From DATFVA01 sp963815785 (GTDB lineage Bacteria; Bacteroidota; Ignavibacteria; Ignavibacteriales; Ignavibacteriaceae), in assembly GCA_963815785.1 (NCBI GenBank), contig CAWFHZ010000012.1:1-64000 (forward strand): a DNA stretch of 64,000 nucleotides, written 5' to 3'. How positions within the stretch are numbered: position 1 is the first letter of the stretch; the number at the start of each line of letters is the position of its first letter. This document shows, piece by piece, positions 6,819 to 15,742 of this stretch. Below the pieces are notes generated by a model. It worked only from the letters and a program-made list of their open reading frames with translations, was not told the origin of the DNA and made no database searches. Made by a program: the position numbers and the translations under genes.

Positions 6819-9407
6819 CTATTTTTTGCTGGTTCCATTAGAATGAACAAATGCTGCGGCTTCAAACCGGGAATGAATATTCAACTTTGAAAAGATTGCA
6901 GAGATATGATGATCAACTGTTTTAGGTGAGATGAAAAGTTTATTTCCAATTTCATTATTACTTAATCCTTTACCCAGGAGATTCAGAACTTCCAGCTGAC
7001 GGGAAGTTAATCCGGCGGGGTTTTCCCTTGTTCTTTTCCTTGGTCCCTTCGGAATACTTCTTATTCCCGATTCCCGCATTTTTTGTTTAATAAGCTGCGA
7101 GGTTGCCGATGCACCAAGAGAATCAAATATTTCAATCGCTCTTTTCATACTTTCTTCATCACCTTCACTTAAAGCTAACGCCTGTTCATAAGGACATTTT
7201 AACTCTTCCCACAAATTAGCGGCTGATTGCCATTCGCCGTTTATTTGAAGAAGGTATGGTTTTGCAATTATATCTGGAATTTCGGAAAGACGATTTGCTT
7301 TCCATAACCAGTAAGCAATTTCTCCAATAGCCCAGGGATTTTTTGATTTCAAAACTTTCATATGAATCGGGAACAATTCATTTGCAAAATCAAGTAACCT
7401 GTTCTGAAGCCAAAGATATTCAGACTTTGCAGCCACTATGCTTACAATTTTTTCCACCTCGCCCATATTAAAAGCCATTTCCATACACTCATTTATGAGT
7501 TTTAAAGCCCCTGGATCATTACGTCTGGCTCTTATTATAGCTAGAACATTAAGAGGCATTACTGTATTTCCAGGTGGTACGTTTTTTTGTTTTAAAACAT
7601 AGTTTGCTAATTCTATACCTTCATCCCAGGAACCAAAGTGTAATTTGGTCTTTGCATAATGTCCTGCCATGCACAAACTAAAAACATAAATATCCTTTTC
7701 ATTTCCATACTCTAATCCTGCTGAAAAGTATTTATCTGCTGCAAAAAGATTTCTTTGCTGCAAATGTATTGAACCTAAATTAACATAGGCTCGTGTTGCA
7801 TGTTCATAGAAATCATTTTTCAGTGAAATCTCAAGACTTTTCAGTAACGCAGTTTCACCGGATTTTTCCCCTGCAGACAGTTTACAACATCCAATATTAT
7901 TAAGTGCATGGGCTTCAATTTCATGGTCATTTAGTTTTCTGGCAAGAGCAAGCGCCTTATTTCCCCAACTTAATGTATTATCATATTCTTCTCTTATTGA
8001 ATATGTTTGTGATTTATTGCTGTACGCCATTGCAAGTTGTCTGCCCGGTGGAAGTGTCTCCAATATTTCAATGGCTTTATTAAGTGCTTCTTCACCTTTT
8101 TCATCCTGACAATCATACCATAGGATTCTGGATAACCTTCTATATATTTCTCCCTCTCTTTTAGAATCCGGATATTGTTTTAGAATTCTTATTACTGCTT
8201 CGGCAGCTTTAATAGACTCCTGTATCTGTCCTGTTAAAAAGCATTCTGAAGACCGTCCTTCATATATATCCAGCAGTTTCCCGGCAGGTATTTCATCATC
8301 AAATTTTAAAACATTGTAATAATGGTTAGCCGCCAGGGTATGAGCTCCAAGCAGTGAGGCTTGCTTCGCAGCATCTGGTGCATAATCAATTATGACTTTT
8401 TTATTATTGGCTTTTGCAGCGTGGTGTATTATTCTGGCATAGAAATTTTCCGCTTTATCCTGTTTAAGAAGCAGCTGAAGAACTTTTTCATTGAGAAATT
8501 GTCTCTTTGATTCGCTTAACGACTCCTCGACAGCCATCCTGCTCAACTCGTGTTTAAAGGAAACCGAACCGTCTTCGAAACGCAGCAGACCCGAATTAAC
8601 ACATTCATCCAATGCTTTATAATTATCTGAAATAATTTCATCAATAAGCCATCTTTCAGCACGTGTTGGAATTATTGAAACAAGTTCAACAATACTCCTT
8701 GCAACATCAGACAGGCGTGAAATTCTTGTAAGGACAGAATCTTTAATAGTTGATGGGACTCTCTCATCACGATTAACAAGAAGTTCACTCAGCAAAAACG
8801 GATTTCCGCCGGTAATTTTATACAGGTCCTTGATTCCAGAAGAATTAGCCAGCTTTTTAACAGTTTCTTCTGTTAAAGGCGGAAGTTTTATCCTCAGCAA
8901 ATCTTTTGCAGGAATATCTCCAAGCACTAGTCTTAATGGATGTGTTGAATTAATTTCATCGTCACGGTAGGTAATTATAAAAAGGGAATTAGTTTTGCCG
9001 GCTCTTCTACCTAAATATTTTATCAGGTCAAGGGTTGATTCATCTGCCCAGTGAACATCTTCTATTACTATAATGTTTGGAAGACTGCTTTGTTGAAGCT
9101 CTTTTAAAAATGCTGAAAATATTTCTGCACGGGACGACTGCCTGTTTAACAGGTTTAATAAATCGGTTTTTGTCTGGGCAGCTATGTCGTAAAGAGGCCC
9201 AAGAGGTCTCGGTGTAAACAAATCGTCACAGGCTCCCCACAATACATTCGCATTATCTTCTATATTTTTTGTGAATTTTTCTACTAATGATGTTTTTCCA
9301 ATTCCGGCTTCACCTGAAATTAATACGAGTACCCCACCGGCATCATTTAAACTGTTAAATGCGTTTTCTAACTCTGCTAAATACCAGTCACGTTCCAACA
9401 ATTCCAT
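6819..9407 (-). CDS. Large ATP-binding LuxR-family regulator (LAL type)
   Basis: Transcription factor of the MalT-like/LAL class, in which ATP binding and an inducer promote DNA binding. The N-terminal STAND-type ATPase has Walker A GEAGIGKTS (about residue 32) and Walker B-like NIIVIEDVHWADEST (about residue 112). A long central region of TPR-like helices (SNKSQTYSIREEYDNTLSWG, YVNLGSIHLQQRN) leads to a C-terminal LuxR HTH (LTSRQLEVLNLLGKGLSNNE, then SPKTVDHHISAIFSKLNIHS) at about 795-855. The length of 862 aa is typical. It is divergent from pduS across a 249-base gap and sits upstream of the two DUF4242 genes, which are candidate targets. The inducer is unknown. Confidence 0.88.
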   Translation of the reverse strand: MELLERDWYLAELENAFNSLNDAGGVLVLISGEAGIGKTSLVEKFTKNIEDNANVLWGACDDLFTPRPLGPLYDIAAQTKTDLLNLLNRQSSRAEIFSAFLKELQQSSLPNIIVIEDVHWADESTLDLIKYLGRRAGKTNSLFIITYRDDEINSTHPLRLVLGDIPAKDLLRIKLPPLTEETVKKLANSSGIKDLYKITGGNPFLLSELLVNRDERVPSTIKDSVLTRISRLSDVARSIVELVSIIPTRAERWLIDEIISDNYKALDECVNSGLLRFEDGSVSFKHELSRMAVEESLSESKRQFLNEKVLQLLLKQDKAENFYARIIHHAAKANNKKVIIDYAPDAAKQASLLGAHTLAANHYYNVLKFDDEIPAGKLLDIYEGRSSECFLTGQIQESIKAAEAVIRILKQYPDSKREGEIYRRLSRILWYDCQDEKGEEALNKAIEILETLPPGRQLAMAYSNKSQTYSIREEYDNTLSWGNKALALARKLNDHEIEAHALNNIGCCKLSAGEKSGETALLKSLEISLKNDFYEHATRAYVNLGSIHLQQRNLFAADKYFSAGLEYGNEKDIYVFSLCMAGHYAKTKLHFGSWDEGIELANYVLKQKNVPPGNTVMPLNVLAIIRARRNDPGALKLINECMEMAFNMGEVEKIVSIVAAKSEYLWLQNRLLDFANELFPIHMKVLKSKNPWAIGEIAYWLWKANRLSEIPDIIAKPYLLQINGEWQSAANLWEELKCPYEQALALSEGDEESMKRAIEIFDSLGASATSQLIKQKMRESGIRSIPKGPRKRTRENPAGLTSRQLEVLNLLGKGLSNNEIGNKLFISPKTVDHHISAIFSKLNIHSRFEAAAFVHSNGTSKK

Positions 9408-9656
9408 CTAAACATCCGGTTAGTGGATAACCAAAAACTTATACTTATAAGGGGACAAATGAATATAATTTAAATATTCTTAAAAGGAAATGACAGATTT
9501 GTTGCTAAAACCACATTGAAGTTTAAGTGTGCCGGATAGAAATCCGGGGATAAAAGATTCTATTTAAAAGTTTTACATTTTTAATTATCCTGAGCGGTAT
9601 TACTTAAAAAATTCACTAATTTTATCAGTGTTTATTTAGTACTAATCACTACTAAT
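9408..9656. promoter_or_regulatory. Divergent promoter region between the LAL regulator and pduS
   Basis: A 249-base AT-rich gap between two divergently transcribed genes must hold both promoters. It contains a small palindrome, CCGGAT-AGAA-ATCCGG (9532-9547), which could be an operator or part of a leader hairpin. No -10/-35 pair was assigned with confidence. Confidence 0.4.
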
Positions 9657-10997
9657 ATGATAAAGACTGAAATATTAAATAAAATAAGACAAGCCGGCGT
9701 AATTGGAGCAGGGGGTGGTGGTTTTCCAACTCATAAAAAACTTGAAGCCAAAGTTGAGCACATAATTGCAAACGGTGTGGAGTGCGAACCACTTCTTTAC
9801 AAAGACCGGGAGGTTATGCTTAGGGAAACTGAAAGTATGTTTCGCGGTCTGGGGATTATTAGGGAGATTACCGGTGCAAAAAAGGTTACTATAGCAATAA
9901 AAGAGAAAAACCGGGATGCTGCCGATATAATTAAACATCAGGCAAAAAAATCTGGCTTTGATATTTTTATCACAAAAAATGTTTACCCGGCAGGTGATGA
10001 ATATATACTTGTTCACGATATAACCGGGAAAAGAATTCCGCCAAATGGAATTCCATTAATGGTGGGATGTCTTGTAAATAATGTTGAAACTTTAGTTAAT
10101 ATTGCAAATGCAGCTTTCGATAAACCCGTAACAGAAAAATTTATAACAATTACCGGGGCAGTAAAAAATCCGGTTACTACTCTTGTTCCAATTGGTACAA
10201 GCTTTAAAGATTGTATTGATTTTGCAGGCGGATTTACTACCCGGGAACCGGTTGCCCTTACCGGCGGAGTAATGATGGGAGGGGTCGAGAATGATTTTTC
10301 TCAGCCTGTCACCAAGACACTCGGAGGATTAATCATTCTACCTTCAGATCATACCCTTGTAGTTAGAAAATCTTCATCACAAAAAGTTTATAATAAAACA
10401 GGTCATAGCACATGTGATCAGTGTTCTTTCTGTACACAATTATGTCCACGGTATATCCTCGGGTATCCTATTCAGCCGCATCTTGTCATGCGTTCATTAC
10501 AAATGACAGGTGAATCAAAAGAAACTTTAAATCTCTGGGCTTCCGCTTGCTGTGAATGTAATGTATGTTCATTGTTCGCCTGCCCGGAAAAACTTGACCC
10601 GAAAAATATTTGCACGGATATAAAACTAAAATTAAAAGAAGAGAAAAAGGGATTCACAAAAGAACAGATGGCAGAAGCATTCAGAGATGTTCATCCTGCC
10701 AGGGAGGGAAGGGAAATTCCGATCTCATCTTTATATCAAAGACTTGGTATAAAACAGTACGACAGGAAAGCAGAGTTTAAAAAATTTGACAGGGAATTAA
10801 GCGAATTGCTTATTCCTTTAAAATATAATTTCGGACAAAAGGCAAAACCGGTTGTTAATCCTGGTTCTGAAGTAAAAGCAGGAGAGCTGATTGCGTCAGC
10901 TGATGAAAATGATTTAAGTGTCCCTGTTCATTCAAGTGTAGATGGAATTGTAAAAGCAATTTCAGAAAATGGAATTTTAATATCTGCTAATAATTAG
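9657..10997 (+). CDS. pduS: PduS-like flavo-iron-sulfur oxidoreductase (RnfC-related) of a bacterial microcompartment
   Basis: PduS reduces cobalamin or passes electrons across the shell of a bacterial microcompartment, with FMN and two 4Fe-4S clusters. Visible here: the glycine-rich N-terminal signature GAGGGGFPTHKK (about residue 17), an RnfC-like core (GVECEPLLYKDR, VNNVETLVNI), an SLBB-like segment (ITITGAVKNPVTTLVPIGTS), and two cluster motifs, CDQCSFCTQLCP (about residue 255) and CCECNVCSLFACP (about residue 300). The C-terminus has a biotinyl/RnfC-like barrel (VNPGSEVKAGELIAS). The length of 446 aa matches PduS. It is followed after 14 bases by the shell protein gene pduT, its known physical partner. 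No diol dehydratase or aldehyde dehydrogenase genes are in this window. Confidence 0.88.
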   Translation: MIKTEILNKIRQAGVIGAGGGGFPTHKKLEAKVEHIIANGVECEPLLYKDREVMLRETESMFRGLGIIREITGAKKVTIAIKEKNRDAADIIKHQAKKSGFDIFITKNVYPAGDEYILVHDITGKRIPPNGIPLMVGCLVNNVETLVNIANAAFDKPVTEKFITITGAVKNPVTTLVPIGTSFKDCIDFAGGFTTREPVALTGGVMMGGVENDFSQPVTKTLGGLIILPSDHTLVVRKSSSQKVYNKTGHSTCDQCSFCTQLCPRYILGYPIQPHLVMRSLQMTGESKETLNLWASACCECNVCSLFACPEKLDPKNICTDIKLKLKEEKKGFTKEQMAEAFRDVHPAREGREIPISSLYQRLGIKQYDRKAEFKKFDRELSELLIPLKYNFGQKAKPVVNPGSEVKAGELIASADENDLSVPVHSSVDGIVKAISENGILISANN

Positions 10998-11011
10998 CAA
11001 AGGATTTTATA

Positions 11012-11560
11012 ATGAAAGCAGCTATAGGGTTGATTGAACTTTCAAGCATTGCAAAAGGGATTGAAGTTTCCGATGCAATGCTGAAACGTGCGGATATTGA
11101 AATAATTGTAAACAGGACAATTTGTCCCGGCAAATATATGATTCTGATAGGCGGAGATGTTGATGCTGTTAATGCAAGTATTGAAACGGGAATAGAAATA
11201 AGTGCTGATGAACTTGTTGATAATTTTATAATACCGAATGTTCACCCATCAATTTTTCCAGCAATAAGCGGAATAAATCCCGTTGTTGATTTACATGCGC
11301 TCGGGGTGATAGAATCTTTTTCAGTTGCCTCTATTATAGAAGCCGCAGATGCCGCAGTAAAATCTGCTTCAGTAGAATTAATTACTGTTTACCTTGCTAT
11401 GGCAATCGGCGGGAAAGGTTATGTTATGCTTACAGGTGATGTTGCTTCAGTGCAGACAGCAGTTGATACAGGTGCAGCAGCTATTTCTAAAAAAGGATTG
11501 CTTGTACAGAAAGTCGTAATCCCCTCACCAAGAAAAGAAATACTGCAATCGTGGATTTAA
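11012..11560 (+). CDS. pduT: PduT-like tandem BMC-domain shell protein with an Fe-S pore cysteine
   Basis: A trimer-forming microcompartment shell protein with two BMC domains (residues about 3-85 and 95-175). PduT carries a 4Fe-4S cluster at the threefold pore, bound by Cys38 from each subunit; here a cysteine lies exactly at residue 38 in NRTICPGKY, and the length of 182 aa matches. The second domain shows ALGVIESFSVASIIEAADAA and VYLAMAIGGKGYVMLTGDV. A good ribosome site (AAAGGA) lies in the short gap after pduS, so the two are an operon. The pair probably shuttles electrons between the lumen and the cytosol of a compartment whose other genes lie elsewhere. Confidence 0.92.
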   Translation: MKAAIGLIELSSIAKGIEVSDAMLKRADIEIIVNRTICPGKYMILIGGDVDAVNASIETGIEISADELVDNFIIPNVHPSIFPAISGINPVVDLHALGVIESFSVASIIEAADAAVKSASVELITVYLAMAIGGKGYVMLTGDVASVQTAVDTGAAAISKKGLLVQKVVIPSPRKEILQSWI

Positions 11561-11578
11561 GTTATTTAACTTCATAAT

Positions 11579-11611
11579 AAATCCCTGCCTAAAACCGGGA
11601 TTTCTTTCTTT
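11579..11611 (+). terminator. Terminator of the pduS-pduT operon
   Basis: A seven-base stem AAATCCC/GGGATTT (11579-11585 with 11597-11603) followed by CTTTCTTT, 18 bases after the pduT stop codon. It closes the two-gene operon, supporting the view that no third compartment gene follows. Confidence 0.7.
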
Positions 11612-11760
11612 AACCATTTTGTTCAATTATGATTACCAATAGTTTATTATTAACAATTGTTAGTTGGGTTGACTTATCCTTTTTACAATTATAATTTTTA
11701 AGGCAATTCTCTCTTTATTATATTTCATAAGCATCAAATTCATTCGGGAAAGAAATTCTA

Positions 11761-12641
11761 ATGACAAAAAGAAAGCCGGCCTCTGCAATTTTATTAATAC
11801 ATTGTCCTGATCAGACGGGGATAGTAGCTGCTGTAACAGAATTCATCGGAACTCATGATGGAAATATTCTTTATCTGGATCAGCATGTAGACCTGGAAAA
11901 GAAAGTCTTTTTTATGCGCATAGAATGGGATCTGGCTAACTTCACAATTCCCAGAGAAATGATTCATAGCGAATTCCAACAGAAAATAGGGGAAAGATTT
12001 AATATGAATTTTAAACTACATTTCTCTGATGTAAAACTCAGAATGGCAGTTTTTGTCTCGGAGTTGCCTCACTGTTTATACGATATTCTTAGCCGGTGGC
12101 AATCCGATGAATGGGATGTGGATATTCCATTAAATATAATTAGTAATCATAATACTCTTAAAAATTACCGCAGATAAATTTGAAATTCCTTACCACACAC
12201 TTCCCGTTAATAGCAAAAATAAATCTGAGCAGGAAAAACAACAATTGGAACTCCTCAATAAAAACGATATTGATTTTATTGTTCTCGCACGTTATATGCA
12301 AATACTCAGTGATGATTTTGTAAGCAGCTTCCGGAAGCAGCGATATTGATTAAAATATTCATCATTCCTTTCTTCCCGCCTTTCCCGGAGCAAAGCCTTA
12401 TCATTCTGCATTCGAAAGAGGCGTAAAGATAATTGGATCAACCAGCCATTTTGTAACAGCGGAGTTGGATGCCGGTCCGATAATAGAGCAGGATATAACA
12501 CGCATAAGCCATGCAGATTCTATCAGTGATTTAATAAGAAAGGGAAGAGACCTCGAAAAACTTGTTCTGTCACGCGCAATATGGAGATACCTGCAAAGAA
12601 AAATACTTGTTTATGATAACCGCACAGTTATTTTTACCTGA
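11761..12641 (+). pseudogene. purU: Formyltetrahydrofolate deformylase, interrupted by at least two frameshifts
   Basis: PurU hydrolyses 10-formyl-THF to formate and THF. The N-terminal ACT domain (LIHCPDQTGIVAAVTEFIGTH) and the start of the catalytic domain (NIISNHNTLKNY) lie in one frame. One extra C at 12168-12169 moves the next part (ADKFEIPYHTLP, LARYMQILSDDFVSSF) to a second frame. Between about 12316 and 12352 the frame shifts again to give NIHHSFLPAFPGAKPYH, FERGVKIIGSTSHFVTAELD and AGPIIEQDITRISHADS, ending at a TGA at 12641. The catalytic motifs are all present across frames, so the gene was intact until recently or is intact and the sequence carries indel errors. As written it is not translatable as one protein. 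Confidence 0.82.
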
Positions 12642-12700
12642 TCTTTTATTATCTATAAGAAATCGTTTGCCTGTTATTTAAAAACCACAGTATCACGAGG

Positions 12701-13939
12701 ATGAACAGCAAGGAATCAGATTTGAAAAATGAAAGCAGGGAAATATATCTTTCCCGTTTAATTAAAAAACTAAACTCAAAGAAAAATTCACTTCAGCTTT
12801 TAAGCAACAAGTATTCAAAAATCCGGCTGCTGATATTTGTAATGGAAGTAATTTTATTTTTTTCTTTATTCTTTTTTGATTCAAATTTATCGGCTTTTAT
12901 TTCTTTTATTTTTTTTCTTGTTTTCTTTTCTGTTGCGGTACACCTGCATAACAAACTTGATCGCGATATTAAAAAGTTTGCACTCTGGATAAAAATAAAA
13001 TCAACACATCTGGCCAGACTAAATCTCGATTGGCAGAATATTCCTAAAATTAATTATTTTGATGATGTCAGTTTATCACAAAAATTTGATCCGGTTGAAC
13101 TTGATCTCAACCTAGCCGGGGAAGAATCACTTCATCAATTAATAAACACAGGAACATCGAAGCAGTCTAAATCTTTGTTAAGAAACTGGTTGAGAATAAA
13201 AAATCCGGCAGCCGATGAAATAAATACCAGGCAGCAGCTTGTAAAAGAGCTTACCCCATTAACCAGGTTTAGGGACAAATTAACTCTCAATTCGATTTTA
13301 TCCTCCCGGATCGATTTTGATGGGGAAATGCTAATAAAGTTGCTAAACAAAAAAGATAGTCTTACGGCTTCTTTCAGAATTATTTTTGTGATATTAATAA
13401 TTCTTGCCCCAATAAACATTCTTTTATTTATTCTTTTCCTCGAAAATTTAATGCCGGCATACTGGGGAATTACAACTCTAACATATATCGCTCTTTTTCA
13501 TTTCGGAAATAAAGAAAAAGACAGGATGCTGGATGAAGCCGAGTATATTTCCGATGAACTTAAAAAGATAAGCAGTGTTCTGGAATTTCTTGAATCTTAT
13601 AATTACAAAACTGATTCTAAATTAAGCCGGATGTGTGAACCATTTATAAACTTTAGCCAAAATCCTTCTATACTTCTTAAGAGAATAAAAAACAGCATAG
13701 ATTTATTAAAAATAAGAAAAGGAAATCCATTTGTTTGGAATATTATTAGAGTAGTGTTCCCGGTTGATTTCTTCTTCAGGTTGAAACTTCACGACTATAA
13801 AAAACTGGTTTCAGAAAATATAAATATATGGTTGGAAACCTGGTACAATTTAGAAGCACTATCCTCTCTTGCTACTTTTGCATTCCTCAATCCTGAATAT
13901 AACTTCCCGGAGATACTGAATACAAAAATTCTGAAATAA
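12701..13939 (+). CDS. N-terminal part of a membrane-anchored MutS-like protein
   Basis: Core or lever region of a MutS-superfamily protein. Two hydrophobic segments near residues 45-85 (LLIFVMEVILFFSLFFF and SFIFFLVFFSVAVHL) and another pair near 225-270 predict membrane attachment, which bona fide mismatch-repair MutS lacks. Homologous short MutS-like membrane proteins of unknown function are common in Bacteroidota. The middle carries helical segments and a clamp-like stretch (EESLHQLINTGTSKQSKSLL). The ORF ends in a TAATG that overlaps the start of the ATPase part by one base. Either a frameshift split a single protein of about 615 aa or two subunits are translationally coupled. Confidence 0.75.
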   Translation: MNSKESDLKNESREIYLSRLIKKLNSKKNSLQLLSNKYSKIRLLIFVMEVILFFSLFFFDSNLSAFISFIFFLVFFSVAVHLHNKLDRDIKKFALWIKIKSTHLARLNLDWQNIPKINYFDDVSLSQKFDPVELDLNLAGEESLHQLINTGTSKQSKSLLRNWLRIKNPAADEINTRQQLVKELTPLTRFRDKLTLNSILSSRIDFDGEMLIKLLNKKDSLTASFRIIFVILIILAPINILLFILFLENLMPAYWGITTLTYIALFHFGNKEKDRMLDEAEYISDELKKISSVLEFLESYNYKTDSKLSRMCEPFINFSQNPSILLKRIKNSIDLLKIRKGNPFVWNIIRVVFPVDFFFRLKLHDYKKLVSENINIWLETWYNLEALSSLATFAFLNPEYNFPEILNTKILK

Positions 13940-14559
13940 TGTTTAGAGGGAAAGCTTTGGGACATCCATTAATTAAAAAAGAAAATAAAATATGTAATGA
14001 TTTTATTTTTAATACCAATGGAGAAATCTCAATTGTAACCGGTTCAAATATGTCAGGGAAAAGTACATTTATCCGAACTTTGGGAATCAACCTTTCGCTT
14101 GCCTATGCAGGCAGTGTTGTTAGTGCAGAATCACTTAATGTTTCTTTATTCAGGTTATATACCTGCATAAAAGTAAGTGATTCGGTAATAGATGGGATTT
14201 CATATTTTTATGCAGAGGTAAAAAGACTAAAGGAATTACTCGATGAAATAGAAACTTCAGGTTTTCCTGTTTTCTTTTTAATTGATGAAATCTTCCGAGG
14301 AACAAATAATGTTGAAAGGCTGAAGGGAAGTTCCGCATTTATTAAGAAACTTGCTGAAACAAATGCGGTTGGAGTTCTTGCCACTCACGATCTTGAACTG
14401 GTAAAACTTGCTGATGTAATTTCTAAAGTAAAAAATTATCATTTCAAAGAAGAAATAAAGAACAACAAGATGTTTTTCGATTATATCCTGAATGAAGGAC
14501 CCTGCCCGACAACAAACGCTTTAAAGATAATGAAACTTGAAGGTTTGCCAATAGAATAG
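13939..14559 (+). CDS. C-terminal ATPase domain of the MutS-like protein
   Basis: The ABC-type ATPase domain of the MutS family: LGHPLI at the domain entry, Walker A TGSNMSGKSTF (about residue 36), the signature-like region VSDSVIDGISYFYAEVKRL and Walker B FFLIDEIFRGTN (about residue 112), then the H-loop ATHDLEL. It starts at the exact domain boundary and overlaps the previous stop codon (TAATG). The frame offset means one inserted or deleted base near 13937 would fuse the two halves. Since other genes in this window show single-base breaks, a frameshift is the likelier explanation, but coupled translation cannot be excluded. Confidence 0.78.
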   Translation: MFRGKALGHPLIKKENKICNDFIFNTNGEISIVTGSNMSGKSTFIRTLGINLSLAYAGSVVSAESLNVSLFRLYTCIKVSDSVIDGISYFYAEVKRLKELLDEIETSGFPVFFLIDEIFRGTNNVERLKGSSAFIKKLAETNAVGVLATHDLELVKLADVISKVKNYHFKEEIKNNKMFFDYILNEGPCPTTNALKIMKLEGLPIE

Positions 14560-14582
14560 TTTAACTTATGGAGATATAAATA

Positions 14583-15038
14583 TTGAAAACATTGAGTTTC
14601 TTTTTGCTACTTATCCTTTGTTCTGCAAATATTTTTTCTCAGGAAAATGTACTTCAAACCGGTATCTATAGAATTGTTGAAACTGATTCCTGCACAAACA
14701 AAGACGAATTTATAAAACTTAGTGACTCCGAACAGAATTACTGTTTACACAGAAGACCATTAATAACAAGCAACGATTTTGATTCGGTTAAAATAATTAC
14801 AGACACAACAGAAGGATGGAATAACTACACAATCATCATTAAAATGACTAGTTCTGCCGGAGTATTATTTGGAAAAGAAACCACAAAATTAGTCGGCAAA
14901 AAAGTAGCATTCGTTGTTAATGATAAAATAATTATGGCTCCTGTAATCAGGGATCCGATTCTTTCCGGAACAATAGAAGTTTTTTGTGACGAAGAATCTA
15001 TAAACGAGGTAAAAAAGGCTTTGAATGTTGATAATTAA
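14583..15038 (+). CDS. Exported protein with a SecDF P1-head-like domain
   Basis: A small exported protein: a signal peptide (LSFFLLLILCSANIFSQ) and then a single domain of about 130 aa. The C-terminal half, KLVGKKVAFVVNDKIIMAPV followed by IRDPILSGTIEV, closely resembles the P1 head subdomain of the translocase component SecD (pattern VAIVLDGKVISAPVI...). None of the SecD transmembrane region is present. It starts at a TTG preceded by GGAG. Stand-alone versions occur in Bacteroidota and their role is unknown. It follows the MutS-like gene by 23 bases and may be co-transcribed. Confidence 0.65.
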   Translation: MKTLSFFLLLILCSANIFSQENVLQTGIYRIVETDSCTNKDEFIKLSDSEQNYCLHRRPLITSNDFDSVKIITDTTEGWNNYTIIIKMTSSAGVLFGKETTKLVGKKVAFVVNDKIIMAPVIRDPILSGTIEVFCDEESINEVKKALNVDN

Positions 15039-15123
15039 AAATCAGGATAAAAAAATTTGCGTCTGCAAAAACTGAATCTTTTATACTTTTTTTGAATCAA
15101 ATACATTAAAAATTTGGTTCAAA

Positions 15124-15330
15124 ATGAAAACTAATGTTGGAAATATAGACAGAATTTTAAGGGGATCTGCAGCTCTGCTAATAATACTTCTTTATCTTAC
15201 TAAAGTAATCCAGGGACAAGCGGCAATATTTTTGGGACTCATAGCTCTTATTCTCTTATTTACAAGCGTTTCAAGTTTCTGCCCCTGCTATGTAAGACTT
15301 AATATAAACACCAGGAAAGAAAAAGAATAA
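15124..15330 (+). CDS. DUF2892 small inner-membrane protein
   Basis: A 68-aa protein with the DUF2892 pattern: NVGNIDRILRGSAALLIILL at the N-terminus, a second hydrophobic helix (AAIFLGLIALILLFTSV) and the paired cysteines in FCPCYVRL. The family is often fused or adjacent to rhodanese or thioredoxin-like proteins (YgaP is an example), which fits the membrane thioredoxin gene 13 bases downstream. The cysteines may take part in thiol chemistry at the membrane; this is inference. Confidence 0.78.
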   Translation: MKTNVGNIDRILRGSAALLIILLYLTKVIQGQAAIFLGLIALILLFTSVSSFCPCYVRLNINTRKEKE

Positions 15331-15343
15331 CTACGGAATTTAT

Positions 15344-15736
15344 ATGACGACAATTATTTTTATTGTTTTAGGAATTGTGCTGCTAATTTTTCTGCTTCAA
15401 TTTATAATGATAGTGGCGGCAAAAAAATCTAAAGGAAGGAAATTGTCCGGGTTAACCGGAAAGTTAAAAGGACTTGAACGTAATGGTTCAAAAGGATTGG
15501 TTTATTTTTTCAGTCCTTCCTGCCATGCCTGCAAAGCGCAAACTCCTATTATTAAAGAACTTCAATCAACAAACAAAAATGTTTTTGATGTGGATATATC
15601 AAAAGATCTGAATACAGCCAAAGTTTTCGGAATAAAAGCTACTCCTACAACTATTGTTGTTGAAAATGGAATGATCAGCCAGGTTTTGTTAGGTATAAAG
15701 CAAAAAGATATATTAAAAAACTATCTGAAGAAATAA
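15344..15736 (+). CDS. Membrane-anchored thioredoxin-like protein
   Basis: An N-terminal membrane anchor (IIFIVLGIVLLIFLLQFIMIV) is followed by a thioredoxin fold with the active site SCHACKAQTP (CxxC, about residue 60) and the cis-proline loop KATPTTIVV. The 130 aa length gives a single domain. Because few residues precede the helix, the catalytic domain probably faces the cytosol if the K-rich segment KKSKGRK after it stays inside. It is adjacent to a DUF2892 gene on one side and convergent with trxB on the other, indicating a small thiol-redox cluster. Confidence 0.82.
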   Translation: MTTIIFIVLGIVLLIFLLQFIMIVAAKKSKGRKLSGLTGKLKGLERNGSKGLVYFFSPSCHACKAQTPIIKELQSTNKNVFDVDISKDLNTAKVFGIKATPTTIVVENGMISQVLLGIKQKDILKNYLKK

Positions 15737-15742
15737 TACATT

